Assembly (NCBI GenBank): GCA_013397435.1
Contig: VZRG01000165.1
Location: 745,922-809,921 of the forward strand
DNA from: Erythrocercus mccallii
Lineage: Eukaryota > Chordata > Aves > Passeriformes > Dicruridae
Direction of reading: 5' to 3'
DNA length: 64,000 nt
Shown in pieces: positions 22,631 to 35,809 of this stretch. The translations under genes and the position numbers were made by a program. How positions within the stretch are numbered: position 1 is the first letter of the stretch; each line of letters opens with the position of its first letter. The notes beneath the pieces were generated by a model. The model was not told where the DNA came from, searched no databases, and saw only the letters and a list, made by a program, of their open reading frames with translations.

Positions 22631-24562
22631 CTGTGAGGAGTGGTAGAAAATGAAGCAACAAGGTCAGTATGCAACAAATAAGACCAGGTAGTAATGCTCA
22701 TTTCTAGATAGAGCTGAATAAGGATAAACACATCATTATACAATTTACTTGCTGATTACAAGCTGCTGAAAAACCTCTTGAATCCAATACTGTATCCAGT
22801 AACACTGCACTGAATTAAAATATTCTGTTCCACCCCATCCTGAAAAAAAATCCCAGTCCATATTCATCCTTCTTTCTCGCCTCAAAGAGATTAAATTAGC
22901 CATTATAAGCCCACTAAATCCACCTACGCTCTTAGAGCTTTCAACAGGAGAAAATGCTGAGGGTATAAATTAGTCACTGTTAGGTGATCTTGATTTTTGT
23001 GAGGTGACTTGCAACATCTTGTTCAAGCAACATTGCATTAAAGCATTATGAAGCATCACAGAAGTTTAAGTTTTATGCATAAAAACAATAAAAAGGCTAA
23101 AAAAAGTCTTGAATGTAACAGCATATTCCACAGCTGATGTTATGTAAACTATCATTTTAAATCAATGCTATGAACTCCAAAAGCTTTATATATAGATTTT
23201 CTACCCAATCCTGCCCTCTGGTGTACATCTGGCAGGCATCACTTTCCTAGCCCACATACCAAAAGCAAACTGTCAAAATCCTGAAGCATATAAATTAAGA
23301 CACTACATTTAGAGCAATCCTTTCTCAAGCCTTTGAAAAAAGGACATCTTTAAACCATTTAAAGACAGAGGAAAAAATTGCACGGGAGTGATTAAATTCA
23401 ACTATACTGCCAACATATTGTCATGAAACTCTTATCATAACATAGCTCCTAAAATGCCCCAGCACAGCCACTTACTATAAATGTTTTTTAAGAAGCATTT
23501 CAGAAAAATGTAATTTTATACACACACATATAAAAAAGCATGAACACACCAAGAAATATGTACTGCTAAAATAGTAAAACTAAACTCTCAATGCATGACC
23601 ATGAAAATCCATGTGTGAACCTGAACTATTTCCATTCTTATATTCAAGCAGGAAAAAATACAAAATAACCCATCAGTCAAGAATATTTTTCAGAAAGAAA
23701 GCTATTATTTTGAAGATATTTGTAACTTCTACTCAAATTTGAAAGAAAACACCCATTAATAATTTTTTTTCCAACTTCTCCCTCCAGAATCTCACAGGAA
23801 ATGGAGAGTATAAGTTAAACCCCTTCCCTCCAAATTATTTATTTTTTCCTCTTTGCTTCTGCTTATGTCCAGTGAAAATCACTTTTCCTATTTCCACTCA
23901 AGAACAACTGTGCTAGAAAAGATGGGTCTGGATCTTGATCTATCTTGCTCACATTCTACATTAATAATTCTTCCACTAGATCAATACTCCTTTCATCCCC
24001 TCATCATGAAGTCACGTAAATTATACCAATTACAGAGCAATCTTAATTCCCTAACTCAACACGTATATTAGCCTTGAGAATATAACCCTCTGTTTACTGC
24101 ATTTCCTCTGAAGTGGCTCAACTGCAGTAGAAGAGAGGTCATATATTTTAAGATAGTGTTTATATAGTGTACTGTACAACCAGCATTGCATATATTACCA
24201 AGAAAAGTAGTTTTCAACTGTTGTATTAAAACTAAAAATGAGTTTACATTAATTGATTGCATTTGTGGTGTTTCTATAATACTACTATTTATTATTATTA
24301 TTATTTCAGTTTTAATACTCAGTTTTGACACTGGCACAGGACAAATGCGCCAAGAAAAAAAAAGTGGAAGAAACTTTCAATAACAAGACTGGAAGAATTT
24401 GCATTCCAAAACAGAAACTTTGAAAATCCTGAGGTATATTAAATCTGGTGCAAAAGAACAGTTTGCTTTTAATTTTTCATAGAACAAAGGATCAGCGACC
24501 AGGACATGTATTCTACCACTTTATCGATCCCTTGCACTCAGCCAAAGAACATAGGTACTTAC
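22631..24562 (-). other. SLAIN1: SLAIN1 intron (1932 bp)
   Basis: A phase 1 intron with donor GTAAGT and acceptor CCTCACAG. I recognise no element inside it. Confidence 0.85.
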
Positions 24563-24727
24563 TACATGACTGCATCCTTGAAATCCCATTACTGGCTCCA
24601 TGCAAATTGGAGTCAAAGCTCTGACTATTCCTCACAGTGACAGGAGAACCAGCAAAGCCTGCAGTACTGCTAATGGTGGGGGTGCTTGGCATCCGAGCGA
24701 GGTTAGGCATGCTTCTGCGGAGTTTGT
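24563..24727 (-). CDS. SLAIN1: SLAIN1 internal coding exon
   Basis: This 165-bp exon encodes KLRRSMPNLARMPSTPTISS, then the segment around SPVTVRNSQSFDSNLHG, ending ISRMQSC. It is a clear match to vertebrate SLAIN1: the LRRSMPNL element is shared with SLAIN2 as LRRSLPNL. Acceptor is TTGCTCCAG. The donor is TGTA|GTAAGT, and the trailing A starts the Ile codon finished by the next exon, making SCIP. The exon is phase 1 on both sides and a multiple of three, so skipping it keeps frame. Compared with the human sequence as I recall it, the bird copy seems to carry a small insertion (FAG) before SPVTV. Confidence 0.95.
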
Positions 24728-27700
24728 CTGGAGCAAAAGAAGACAACATCCATAGTCAGGTCAGAATTTCCAACAAACACAAGCAGCCTCAGCATCATTT
24801 CTGTAGAAAATGAGAATTATAACAAACTATTTCAATAGAGAGGTTTTGCTCCACCAGAAGAATATGAGTACGTTATTGACAGCCTTCAGATTGAACCATT
24901 ATGTCTACTGTAACAGCATGACTATTCACAAGTAATTTTAAAGACACCAATAGGCAGTACACTTGCAGAACTGCAAGGATTTAAACAATAAATAATGATG
25001 AGTTTCACATAGACGTGTAAAGTAGGTCAGGTGAATCATGCCCTAAATGTGCCTGTTTCTTTGCAGTGAATACAAAAGCAAGTTTGCACTGGCAGTCAGA
25101 CACAGCTATTTACTCTGTGGATGTCTAAAGACAGGTGAGAAATCCATCCTAAGTGACTGAAGTCTTGCTTTCAGGTGCCAGTAAGATGCTAAATAAATCC
25201 ATTCAGAACCTAACCTTGTTAGCATGCTAAGTTTCCGCAGGCAGCCACATGCAAAAACTGCAAAGTCTTGATGCTGTTCAGTTGCTTGGAGCCCTGGGTT
25301 GATATAAGAATTTTCAAATCTGGTGTTTCTCCCTCCTACCTCACTTGTGGTACCTGATTTGGTAGGCATTTTCAGAATAGGTTTTCTTGTAGGGCTTTTC
25401 ACACAAAGAAAGCTGCAAAAGCCCCAAACATTTTTGGGGCAGGTACAACAGCTAAGGAAAGTGTCTAAGAGGTCAGAAGATGTCTGCAATCCCACTCACA
25501 CCAGTTCATTTGAAGAGAGAAACTGAAACCTTCCTGACATCTCAAGGCAGCTTCCCAACCACAACACCTTGAGGTAATCTAAGGGAAGACTCTTCCAGTC
25601 TCTTCTGCCATCAGGCCAAAGGGAGAAGACTCAGTTTTGTACAATCAGAAGCGACTGGGGAAAAGGCACAGACTGCAGGACCTGGTCCTGTGACATGACA
25701 GACTCCAGTAAAGCACCGCTGCAGGAAAACCATGGGCATTTATTAAATTGTCATTGACAACATCAATGGTTGTCACAAACAAGGTTTGCCTCTTGGCCAG
25801 GTTCAGAAGCACAACTGCTGTGCCCTGCTAAGGGGGCTATGTCTCCCCTCATAGCATGGCCAGCACAGAGGTCACCAGCTCCTGCTCCTGACATAGGTTC
25901 CAATGGCTGGCAGGTTCTTACACTGCAACAGAAAGCAGAGGCGTGCTTGTCTTGTAACAGCAGGTACAACTGCTCTCTCCCACAGAGAGCAGGGCATTTC
26001 GAGACTGATGTTTTGGTTTTATGCCTATGAACAACACAGTTCACTGCTTGGAATTGCTGGCATGGGTCAACCTCCTGGCTCATACAGGGCAAGTCCAGTT
26101 TACAGAAACAGCAGATTTATTTAGAAATCTGTTGATCAGTCCACATAAATATACAACCTATTTAGCACTATCATTAGCTCCTCTAATCCTTAAAGCTGCT
26201 AACAAGTGGAAAGTAATAAGATGTGACAGTACAGTTCTATCTATACAAGTCATTAGGAGTCACTGACAGTAACTTTAATATATGGGATACCTACGTAACT
26301 CCAGCAACCTGTGTGACAGAAAGGCTGTATGTCCAGCAGGAAAAGGAAATGTAAGGTTTGAATCCCTGAAAACTAGAGTAGAGTCAAATCCTAATAGAAA
26401 ACTACTGTATGGACAATCTTTCACCAAACGAGTCAGAATGGTGCTTCAGTGATTAATTACTGACAGTGGCAGACTGAAACTGTCACTGGTACAGCAATGA
26501 ACATTAGCAAGGGGATTACCACTGTGGTACAGCCAGGTAGTAAGTATTAATATCAGTGATGTAACAATGATAAAACAGTTAGCAGACTTCCAAAACTACC
26601 CTGGGGATACAAACAATAGCACCCATACAGCTACTGTATGTATCTATTTCTAAAATATTCAAAAATTTTGCAAAGTGAAGAGAGTCACCCTATGATGCAA
26701 TCCTTGGGCAAGAGTGGCAAAAAATCATGAATATGGGACGTCTGTAGCTACAGTTAATTCTGGTGTCCTAGCCTACTCTTTCAAAGTCCTAGGTCCTGAA
26801 ATCCTAATTCAACATTACAGAACTTGGCAATAAAAGGTTTGAGCAGCAGGATGGCAGTAGGGAAGACAGCACTGCATAAAACAGGTTTTTAAGTATCATG
26901 TTGTATAGCGGAATTCTTTGGACTCTACATGCTTTTCCACTCAGGGACTGCATCAGCCACCCCAGGCATTATTTGTGCCTTGAACTGTCCAGTGGATGCA
27001 GCTACAACAGCAAACAAATAGGTACAGAAGTAGCTTGGATTTCCTCCATGTCTTGGGTGGCCACATGTTTTGTCTCCTGTTCATTAGTCCCTTCTTGTTC
27101 CAGCAGTTTGCTGCTGATTCATTCAGTCCTCAGGCAGCAGATTCCTGCTGCACCTGCAAATTCTCATCCATCAAGCAGCTGCGTTACTTCTTTGATGGGT
27201 CCTTGTGTCTGCTGAGATAAATGGCCCTGAAAAGCAATGAAAATAGTGGATCAGTTTTGTGTTTGGGGAGAACCCAGAAATATTCGCCTTGATGGCATTT
27301 TGCAGTTTTCATCTCCTTGGATGATGCATCCTCTTTCATCTCCTTCTTGAAGTTTGTTCTGTCACGTGCTTCCCTCCTAGGAACAGCGGAAATAGTCTTA
27401 CAGACTTTTCATTTGTAAATGAAACGATGGCTCTTGTGAGCTTAGTACATGGAAGCAGAAGATGGGAATTATGTGATTTTAATAGTATTTCAGGCCACTG
27501 AGATGTGACTAGATATGAACTTGCTGGAAATATATGAGAAAAAAACAAAAATATTTTCCAAGCTGCTTTCCTTTCCAGACCTCTTTGCTCTCTTAAGACT
27601 GATGAGAAAATTAACAGAGAGGAGAAGTTGTAGAGATGTACTCTCAGTTGAGAATTAATTTGCACAAACAGTCCTGTTTGTGATGAACACTGGAATTTGC

Positions 27701-30700
27701 TACAGTTTCTGCTACCTCTTCTGCACTAATCTGGTTCAGTGGCAAACCTAAAAAAATCATCAGTTGCTTGCAGTTTGTTTTTTAAGAAAGATATTAACAC
27801 CAGTAAGCGACTTCAAAGGACCTACACCTGCTCAAGAAATGACTGGACGTGGCACTTGGTGCTATGGTCTAGTTGGCAAGGTGGTCATCAGTCAGCAACT
27901 GGAGTTGATGATCTCCAACAGCATCCATAGTTATAACTGTGACTCACTACTGAGTCTCAACTATAGTTTAGGGTGAAAAATATACAGTGTTTAAGTAGAA
28001 TGCAGCCATATAAAGCATCACAGGTGCATTTTCACCTTTCCCAGCCTTCTTTGAGATAAAATATAAGGACCTACAGACATTGTATTGTTGAGGTATTTGT
28101 ACGTGTGAAGAAAATTCAAGGACAGGTCATGGGGAGTTAATAATCGGTTCCTGGTTCTTACCATCTTCTAAGAATAATTCATGCATATACACACATGCTT
28201 GTCATTTCATGAGCTTTCTTTAGGCAGCATACATTGCCCTTTCACATATCTGCAGTAGAATTGCCTACTGCATGTTTAGACTTTTCCCCATATGTGGCAT
28301 CCATGCTGAATTAGCCCATTGCCTCTACAGCACAAGAAAAGCTGGGAATTGTGAAATACAGGATCCTATGCCCTCAACTGAAAATGTACATGAAAAGGCC
28401 ACGTCTCAGAACAGATCATATTCACTACTGCTAGAAACAAGTCAAAAGGCAGGAAAAAGTGCCCCTTCTTTGTCATACATTCCACAAAATTACAGTGAGG
28501 ACAACAGTTCGCCTCTCACCCAGCTGCTTGAGTTCTGATTTTTTACCAGGAAGTTCTTCCCCTGATGCTATTTCTTCTCTGAAGTCAGCTCGGGGTCAGT
28601 GGCCCAGCTTTTTTCTGGCAGGACACCATAACAGGCAGCACCTGCTTTCTGTCTTCTGATCCCCGCACTGCTGGTGGCCGTCCCCATTCCACTGCTTCTT
28701 TTTTTTCCTTTCCCTGACCTAATACTGTCACTGGCCAAAGATTACTTCCATGTAGCATGCAAACAGACATTGTCCTTGGAGCAAAGCTGCCCCAGAAGAG
28801 GTGCACTCTTGGTGGGCTGCCAGATGGGGACTTCTGTAGCAATCCTTGGTCAGGATCATCTTCTATCTGCCAAAATGCCTCATCCAGTGAGCCTCTCCTT
28901 GCAATGAGGGCTTAAGTTGACTCTACAGTGAAGTCTCTTAAAATATGTTTACTCCTTCACAGTTATTCTCTGAAAGTGTTTGTCAATGTTTTATTTGAAC
29001 AAAAGGACTCCCAAACCTCAAAAAAGCACAGAAGTGTGATACAATGAATCAGAATTGTTAGTGTCTCAGAGAAATCAGTATCACTGTTTGAGCTTTGTTA
29101 GCAGTTTCTCACACATATTTAAATCCTTCATACAAATCCTGCAAATTCAATTCTGCCTTATCTGTACTGCATGCACAAACAGGTCAGGGTAAAACCGTAA
29201 GGATAAACCCATGCTTCTCTATTTTAAATATTATGTTCTATATTTTGTACACATTCAGAGTGCGTTCTGAAATCCTTAACAAACTTGTACTCTTACGATT
29301 TCTCTTGTAGACTCTATTACAAGTTCATATTATGGGATTAATTTCTCCTCCTCATCTCTGAAGACTTTAGATGAATATCTGCATTATATTTGTCAGTTAT
29401 AACATTTGTGACATCCCAAACACACAAGGGTCTTTTTAATGGTCTGTGGAATCACAAGCTGATACAACAGAGACATCAGTGTGTAAAAACACAAATACAG
29501 ATTAAAGCAAGTCCTTCAGTTAAGTGAGTGATGCCATTCTCAATAATGTCAATACCTACATTTTATTCAGAATTATTACTTCATCTCATCCTGGCTTCAC
29601 ATGCATCTCCCGCCACAGACAGAGCCAATGAAAGATTTTTCCATTGCCTTCCATGAGTTCTCCCACTGACCACTGTCCTCAATATAATCCAAAGGTAGCA
29701 AAGTAAGATTATTTTACTCATTTTCTGTAATAAAGTCTGCAATAATTTCCTAGAGAGAATTCTTCCTTTCTTACAAAAGAGCAAAAGAGGTTATGACAGA
29801 AAACACTTCATAAGTCTATGCTGAATCCACATCTAAAAACAATGTACTGCTGCTCCTCTTGGTCTGCCAGGAGTTTGCTTAAAAAACCCAAATAACAAAG
29901 AGAAACCACAACTGCAGCTCTCAAAATGAGGCAACTGCCAATGATTTATCCACTCTGTAGTTAATAAACTAGCAGTCTAACGTTTATAGTGCCTTAAAGG
30001 TTTCCATGCCTTTCCATTCAGGAAATCCAACTCTTAAGTTCCACTAACATGGAACATGAAAAAAATCATTCAAAACACATTTGGGAGCCACATAAAAACA
30101 TGGCAGCAACACGTCATTCTCTTATTCCTGAAAAAAAATGCCCCAAAGCCTTCCTTTCTATCTCCCAACATTTCTGCAAGCCCAGCAATGCTGTCCCATT
30201 CTTTTACCTCCCTGACAAGAAAACTAACATTAACATTCATATGGCACAAATGCTGTACCAACAGACACCATGCTGCTCTATCCTCTGTTAACATCACTCT
30301 CCTGCTATATTGCCACTTGTCAATTATATTTCCATGTCATGGCTTGCTTTGACTAGAAGTGGTTTGGGCACCCACCTGTCATGTCTTGTTTAGCAGAAAA
30401 GCCAACATGCATACCTTTAGCATCATAAATAGCAACTATATGTTGTTTTGAACAACAGATTTATTTTCTTGCCCAAGGGTGAGCTGTAACCTGTAATGTT
30501 ATAAACAAGACTCTGGCTGGAAATGGACTGTTTAGAATTAACTTGGGGGAAAAATTAAAGGTATAGGAAAGTAAAATGCAGCAGAAAGAAGAAAACCGTG
30601 ATTATAATAAGGAAAGAAAAGAAGTCAACAGCTACAATGGGGAGAAACTTAAATGGTGAGTAAGCACTGAGACACAAACCTTCCTGATTCTGGAATACAT

Positions 30701-31224
30701 CTCAAATGCAGTGCAAAAAAGCAGCAATATCTCAGGATAGTTTAGGAGTGACATTATCTCCAACTACTTTAACGATCAGCCCTATCAGATCTGGAACAGA
30801 AGCAAGGTGCCATAAGCACTCATCACAGCACAGCTGCATTACCAGCAAACTCAGGAATAAGAAAGAAAATTAAAATCTCCAAACCTGGATCTGTATTTTA
30901 CTGCATCTACAATGGGTATGTGTACATCAAGCTTGAAAACCCCAGAGGTTCCTCTAAACAGCTATTAGTCTGCTAAAACATGCTCTTCTTTACTTTTTGT
31001 TTCTTTCTTCACTTGTGGTCGTCTTTGCAGTATTTTAAAACAGACTGAAGCAACAACTTTCATGACCAGGTCACAGATTTTGTAGAAAACTGCCTAACAA
31101 TAACATCCTTTAATCATTTACACAGACTTAAATTATTTGTCACAATTTATGTACAATTCATCTTTAAAATGGCACTGGCACTTGGCAGAGAAAAGACCAC
31201 TTCTCAGAAAAGCATGCAACCCAC
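24728..31224 (-). other. SLAIN1: SLAIN1 intron (6497 bp)
   Basis: The largest complete SLAIN1 intron in the window, in phase 1, with donor GTGGGT and acceptor TTGCTCCAG. A GC-richer block at about 25.54-26.11 kb gives overlapping open frames on both strands. Another at 26.90-27.22 kb encodes a 105-codon open frame. Neither resembles a known family. They may be old, unrecognisable repeats. Confidence 0.8.
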
Positions 31225-31563
31225 CTCCATTAATCCTATTTGGTTGCTGCTCTGGAGTTTGGGCTTGAGGAGAGTAGAAGGGCTGCTGATAAGTATTTGG
31301 AGGGAATTGTGGGGAAGTAGGGCTTCTCCTGCAGTCCCGGATACTGGAGAAAGTCTGTGAGTGAGGAATCCCTCTTTGGAAGGGGGAGCAGCGAGTCAGA
31401 CGTGGCTGCGGAGGTGGAAGGTGGTCAAACTCTTCCTCATCCTCAAGACTATAGCGATCATATTCCTGGTCATTGCATGTCCCTTTTTTTCCCGAATGCA
31501 GAGAAACACTTGAAGTGTGCCTTGACACAGATGCTGAAGTTGAAGCATAATCTTGCCTAAGGC
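31225..31563 (-). CDS. SLAIN1: SLAIN1 internal coding exon (acidic/Pro-rich segment)
   Basis: This 339-bp exon is the longest in the set. It encodes LRQDYASTSASVSRHTSSVS, then SGKKGTCNDQEYDRYSLEDE, the acidic EEEFDHLPPPQPRL, SPFQRGIPHSQTFSSIRD and a Gln/Pro/Tyr-rich end, QAQTPEQQPNRING. All are characteristic of SLAIN1. Acceptor is TTTACAG, where leading GC completes a Ser codon. Donor is GGAG|GTGGGT. It is phase 1 on both sides. The segment is Ser/Pro-rich and likely disordered, and in SLAIN proteins such regions are phosphorylated in mitosis and lie between the ch-TOG-binding and C-terminal parts. The minus-strand frame runs on past the donor into the intron, so a read-through form would append unrelated residues. 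Confidence 0.95.
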
Positions 31564-33622
31564 CTGTAAATTCGAAGAGGAGGATGATTCAGCTTCTGCT
31601 AAGTGATTAACTCCTAAATATGCATTTCAATCTTGAAAACTACGCAGGTAAGTAGACAGAATTTTACAGCAAGAACTGAATTTAAAATGCAATCAGGTGG
31701 AAGATCTGATGTAGGATTCATCTGATCTACCTTTCAGGCATCTAAGCCTGAATTTTTACTCTCAAAATCTTTTTAAATAGAGTATTTAAAAAGAATACAG
31801 GAGTCTCCAAAAGATGTCTTAGATGTCTTTCTTAAGAGGAACAACTCTCAGGAGGCACCTATATCTCTTATACCAATAAAGACTATGTGAGTACTAAGTT
31901 TTTAACTTCTCAATACTCTTATTTAGAGGAACTACACTCACATTAGTTTTCCAAGCTATTGCTATTGAACTTTTGTATTCATGCAACAAAAATATTTACA
32001 ATGACATGTCTTAAACTTACAGCCCATCTAAATTTTCTGGCTCTCCAACCTCCCTGACTAAGAATTAGTACCTGTAGCATCCAGTCTCACAGACAAGGCT
32101 TAGTGGTAACACAGCTGTATTTTACACAGCTACAAAATCCTACCCCGCCTCTTCTCAAAATGCCAGGTTTTGAAAACCATCTCACTATAAGCACTACCCT
32201 GTAGGAGCCTGTTCAAGTGAGAGGGAAACATTCACATCCCTTGCACATCCTTCCTCTCTCCAGATGCACAGCAACCAAGGAAAAAACATTCCAGAAGCCA
32301 AGTAACTCTGACAGTAGATGCAGATAACAACCTTCCTAGACATACAAGAAGCCCTAATTTTTAACAGATGTCTTTGCTTCATAATGGAAACTTCTTAATA
32401 CGCTTCCTGTCCTCCTCCTCCTCAAGTGGGAGTTTCTATCTGTGGCTGTGAAGAGAGCGTGCCTGCATGCGTGTATAGAATTGCCACTTTCCACGGGATT
32501 AAGTGGTCAACAACTATCATGTGCTCAAACATTCTCCACCAGCTGCTACTACAAGGATGAGATATAATCAATTGCACCTGACACAGATTTGAAGAAAAAC
32601 CAGCATTTTTCTTTCCAGTCTGCTAATGCCCTGATTCCTTAGAGAGCTAAGTACCTGAAGTATTTTCTAAACCTCACTCTGAAGGAGATGAGTACAGCTG
32701 TCATTTAAGTAATGCAATTCTTTGTATCTTTGACAGTCATAACTTTTTTTTTTATTTTAAAATTAGAACTCTTGTAAATTTCTCTGCTGAATATGATGCT
32801 GAGTGCCATCAGATACTCAGCAAGTTCTGCTGACAGGTGATCACTCTGGCCTGCTCAGTCTGGTGGCTTCACCCAGATCACAGCTCTAGTTTTTTCTTCT
32901 CATTTTATTATTTTTGTTTTATGTAATCACTTATTACATGGCATTTTTATTCAGGCCCCGTCTGTGCATTTCTCTTGCTTTTAATCTCATTGCTTCCTCC
33001 TTGATATCTCACTTGGCACTAACAGGATGCAGGAGAAATACTCCACTTACTGTCTCAGTGATCTGTAAGTCAAATGCCCTCAGTTTATTAATAAAGACAT
33101 TTTACAAAAACTACTATTAAGCCAAACTATAATCTGTGTCAAAGAAGACTCTAGGCTCAGATTTGTGCATTTGTGCAATTACTAGTCTTAAACCAAGATC
33201 TTAAATTTAAAGGCCCTAATTCAGTATTTAAGAGATTTCATTTCAAAACTCATCTGAAAATTTAAGGAAATTGAAGTGGAGGCAAAGAAAGCCAAGAGAG
33301 CTTCTTATTTTTACCTTTCTCATGAAACGCTTGCATGAGAAAAATGCTTTAGCATCTTCCCTCTCCAGAAATAAAACTATTTCAATTAATATTCAGAAAA
33401 ATACAAACATTAAATTTTGAAACATCCAGTACCAGTTCAGATTAACCTGAACCCAACAACATGCACACCTTCTCCATGCAGGTGAAGAGTACTTCCAGCT
33501 GTAACTCAAGAGGCAACACTGTTTAAAAAATATCTACTTGACTGAGACCAGACTTGAGCAGTTTTATGTGTTATGGGAATTTTTCCTCAGACTGTTATGA
33601 AAACCAAGAAAGTGCCACCTAC
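31564..33622 (-). other. SLAIN1: SLAIN1 intron (2059 bp)
   Basis: A phase 1 intron with donor GTAGGT and acceptor TTTACAG. I see no recognisable repeat. Confidence 0.85.
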
Positions 33623-33772
33623 TCTCCTCCTGTAGACGAGCCATGATCTGAACATCAGTGAGGTCCTGCAGCTTGTATCCCATGGAAATGGAATCATCTT
33701 CCAGCTCTGAAGTGCTCAGTTCACTGTCTATTGATGACTGTGGACTCAAAGGGGAACTCCTAGAAATGTACC
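33623..33772 (-). CDS. SLAIN1: SLAIN1 internal coding exon
   Basis: This 150-bp exon encodes YISRSSPLSPQSSIDSELST, then SELEDDSISMGYKLQDLTDV and QIMARLQEE. It is the most conserved block of the SLAIN family; human SLAIN2 has the close PLSPQSSIDSELSASEL. The acceptor chosen is TTACATAG, 13 bases upstream of a second possible AG (TTTCTAG). Only the upstream one restores the frame with the preceding exon, giving Gly then YISR. Donor is GAGA|GTAGGT. Phase 1 on both sides. The DLTDVQIMARLQEES helix is a family signature, probably involved in partner binding. Confidence 0.95.
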
Positions 33773-35659
33773 CTATGTAAGAAAACATACACTTTAGGCT
33801 ACAAATATGTCTGGCCACCTTCATTCAGAATCATCTGCTCTTTACATTACAATAGCTTAAAACATTTTCTGAATAGCACATAAAAACTTTCAGAAGTGTA
33901 GTTCAATTCACTAGCAATTAGCAAAGAGCTTTGATATTCATGAGAAGTAGTAAGTGTAGGAATGGATCATGAATTCCTTGGCTTGTTCCCAAAATAGCAT
34001 TGTATAGCCCAGACAATGAATAATTTACCCAATACTATTCTGATACAGCTCAGATTAGTGCAGTCTAATCAACATCTGCATTTGCATCTCTCTTACGGGA
34101 CTGTGGTTCCCCCTATTCTGTTTTGAAAAACCAGTGGATATGTGTCATTGACTTCTCTGCTCAGTACTCAAATGCTGCATCAGAGAAATTTAGCTTAATT
34201 TTACTATTTTTAAACTATCTATAATTATCATATAAATCAATCACAGTAACAATTAAGGTTGAACATTATGCAACAGATAAAGTATTCCTTCCTTCACAGA
34301 GCCACCTTTTTGAAAGGCTCTGGATTCTACTTTATCCCTGTGTGCAATAGTAACACATAAACTAATTTGCAATTAGCTGCACGAGCTAGTTGTTGTCCAA
34401 CTTAAAAGAAAAATCCCATCAACTAAAATAGTAAATCATTTTCTAATATCCTCTGGACCACCAGAGACCCACAGCCTGCAGGGCAAGAACTGCTGTGACT
34501 ACAGCTCACCAGCTGTGCTTGCACCACAGGTGTGCTTGCATCCTCTAGCACTGCTGAAAGCAGCCACCTAAAATTTATCCTAAATTCAGCTACTTTCCAA
34601 TAATATCTCCAAATGAAAAGGATAGACAGGGGATTACTTTGCTTTGAAAGGACTGTATGGAGTAAATGCGCTTGCTTTCTTAAATGTGCAAGTTACAGCA
34701 GTCCTTGAGGTTCTGCAGAGGTAGTAACAGCTGTACTCTTTTGGAGCAGCAGAGGGAAGCAAGACAAGGTACCTGAGGGTATCTCAAATAGCACTAGTTA
34801 ATTTAAGAACTAGGCTACATCCCATTGAATAGGCAAGACATTTCACTCACATGCAGATAGCTACAGCAGGTGTTCTGTCTTGAGCTGTTTCTCACCCACA
34901 GTGCTCACATCCCTTCAAAAAGGGGCTTTCTGCAGTGATTTCATGCATTGTAAGGAACATTGCACACAAATTGGTGTGACACTGATCATCGGCCCATCCT
35001 CAGCCCACGCCTGCTCCTGCCAGCAATAAAATGTTAATGCCTCTCTCCCAGAAGATTTTCTCCACTGCCATTGCAGTTGAAGAGAAGTCACAGATACAAA
35101 CTGACTCCTGGTCTCTGTAGTGAAGAAGGGAAATGCAAATCCTTGCAATTTACAGAGCAGAAAGTTTTGAATTTTCCTAGTACTTGTGTGTTCCCTGAAA
35201 ATCAGTGGAAAATATAAAATCCATCTTGAACATTAGCAACAATACTAGCTTGAAAACAGGCATGATTCTGCCAGCTCCCCCTATTATAAATTCTCACTGC
35301 AATTTCATTACACAGCTGTACGTATGTTTCTGTGGACACAAGGAAGGGGCACCGTGGGCCAGAAAAGAGCAATAAAGCTGGGGACTTTCAAGCTGACACA
35401 GTCATAACTGTACTACTGGGTAAATCATTAGTGGTATTTACTAGCATCACCTTCCCATAACATGCTGCATAACACTTGTAGTTAACAGCCAAATTTTAGG
35501 CCATTGAAAAAAAAACAAAAAACCCCCAACAATTTCCCTCTTCCATGTGAGTTCATATACAAACAGCCAAAAAAAAATACTGCTGTTAAATGCTAGCAGG
35601 ATTAGATTCAATCAAGCACTTTTGTAAGCACCATAAATCAATAAAAAGATAAGCATTAC
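33773..35659 (-). other. SLAIN1: SLAIN1 intron (1887 bp)
   Basis: A phase 1 intron with donor GTAATG and acceptor TTACATAG. No repeats or other exons are recognised. The open frame at 35148-34915 is unsupported. Confidence 0.85.
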
Positions 35660-35809
35660 CTGTCCGTTCAGGTGTTAGTATTGCTTTACTGGAAGTTTTA
35701 GAGAAGCTGGGACTATTACAGCCATTGGTATATGGGGTGAGTCTTGCAACAGGACTATAGGGAAAAGCCAAGGAGACAGGTGTAGAGAAGAGGTTCCGCC
35801 ATCGGCTGG
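35660..35809 (-). CDS. SLAIN1: SLAIN1 internal coding exon (most 5' one found)
   Basis: This 150-bp exon encodes SRWRNLFSTPVSLAFPYSPV, then ARLTPYTNGCNSPSFSKTSS and KAILTPERT. The SRWR and LTPYxNGCNSPSFSKTS motifs are SLAIN1 features. Acceptor CTGTAACAG follows a good polypyrimidine tract, and leading CC completes a codon whose first base comes from the upstream exon. Donor is ACAG|GTAATG. Phase 1 on both sides. I could not find the next upstream exon with certainty. In vertebrates the missing N-terminal ~180 residues contain the coiled coil and ch-TOG-binding part, encoded partly by a GC-rich first exon. No such GC-rich block is seen in the window outside the provirus. Confidence 0.93.

Noticed and set aside
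25540..26266. Cluster of open frames on both strands inside a SLAIN1 intron
   Set aside because: No known family, splice context or consistent frame was seen. It may be an old unrecognised repeat, but I cannot support a call.
26898..27220. 105- and 74-codon overlapping plus-strand frames
   Set aside because: No homology that I recognise; they are intronic and antisense to SLAIN1, with no signals.
33623..33759. Alternative acceptor TTTCTAG for the SLAIN1 exon
   Set aside because: It shifts frame relative to the upstream exon. The acceptor TTACATAG 13 bases upstream keeps the frame and adds the conserved YISR residues.
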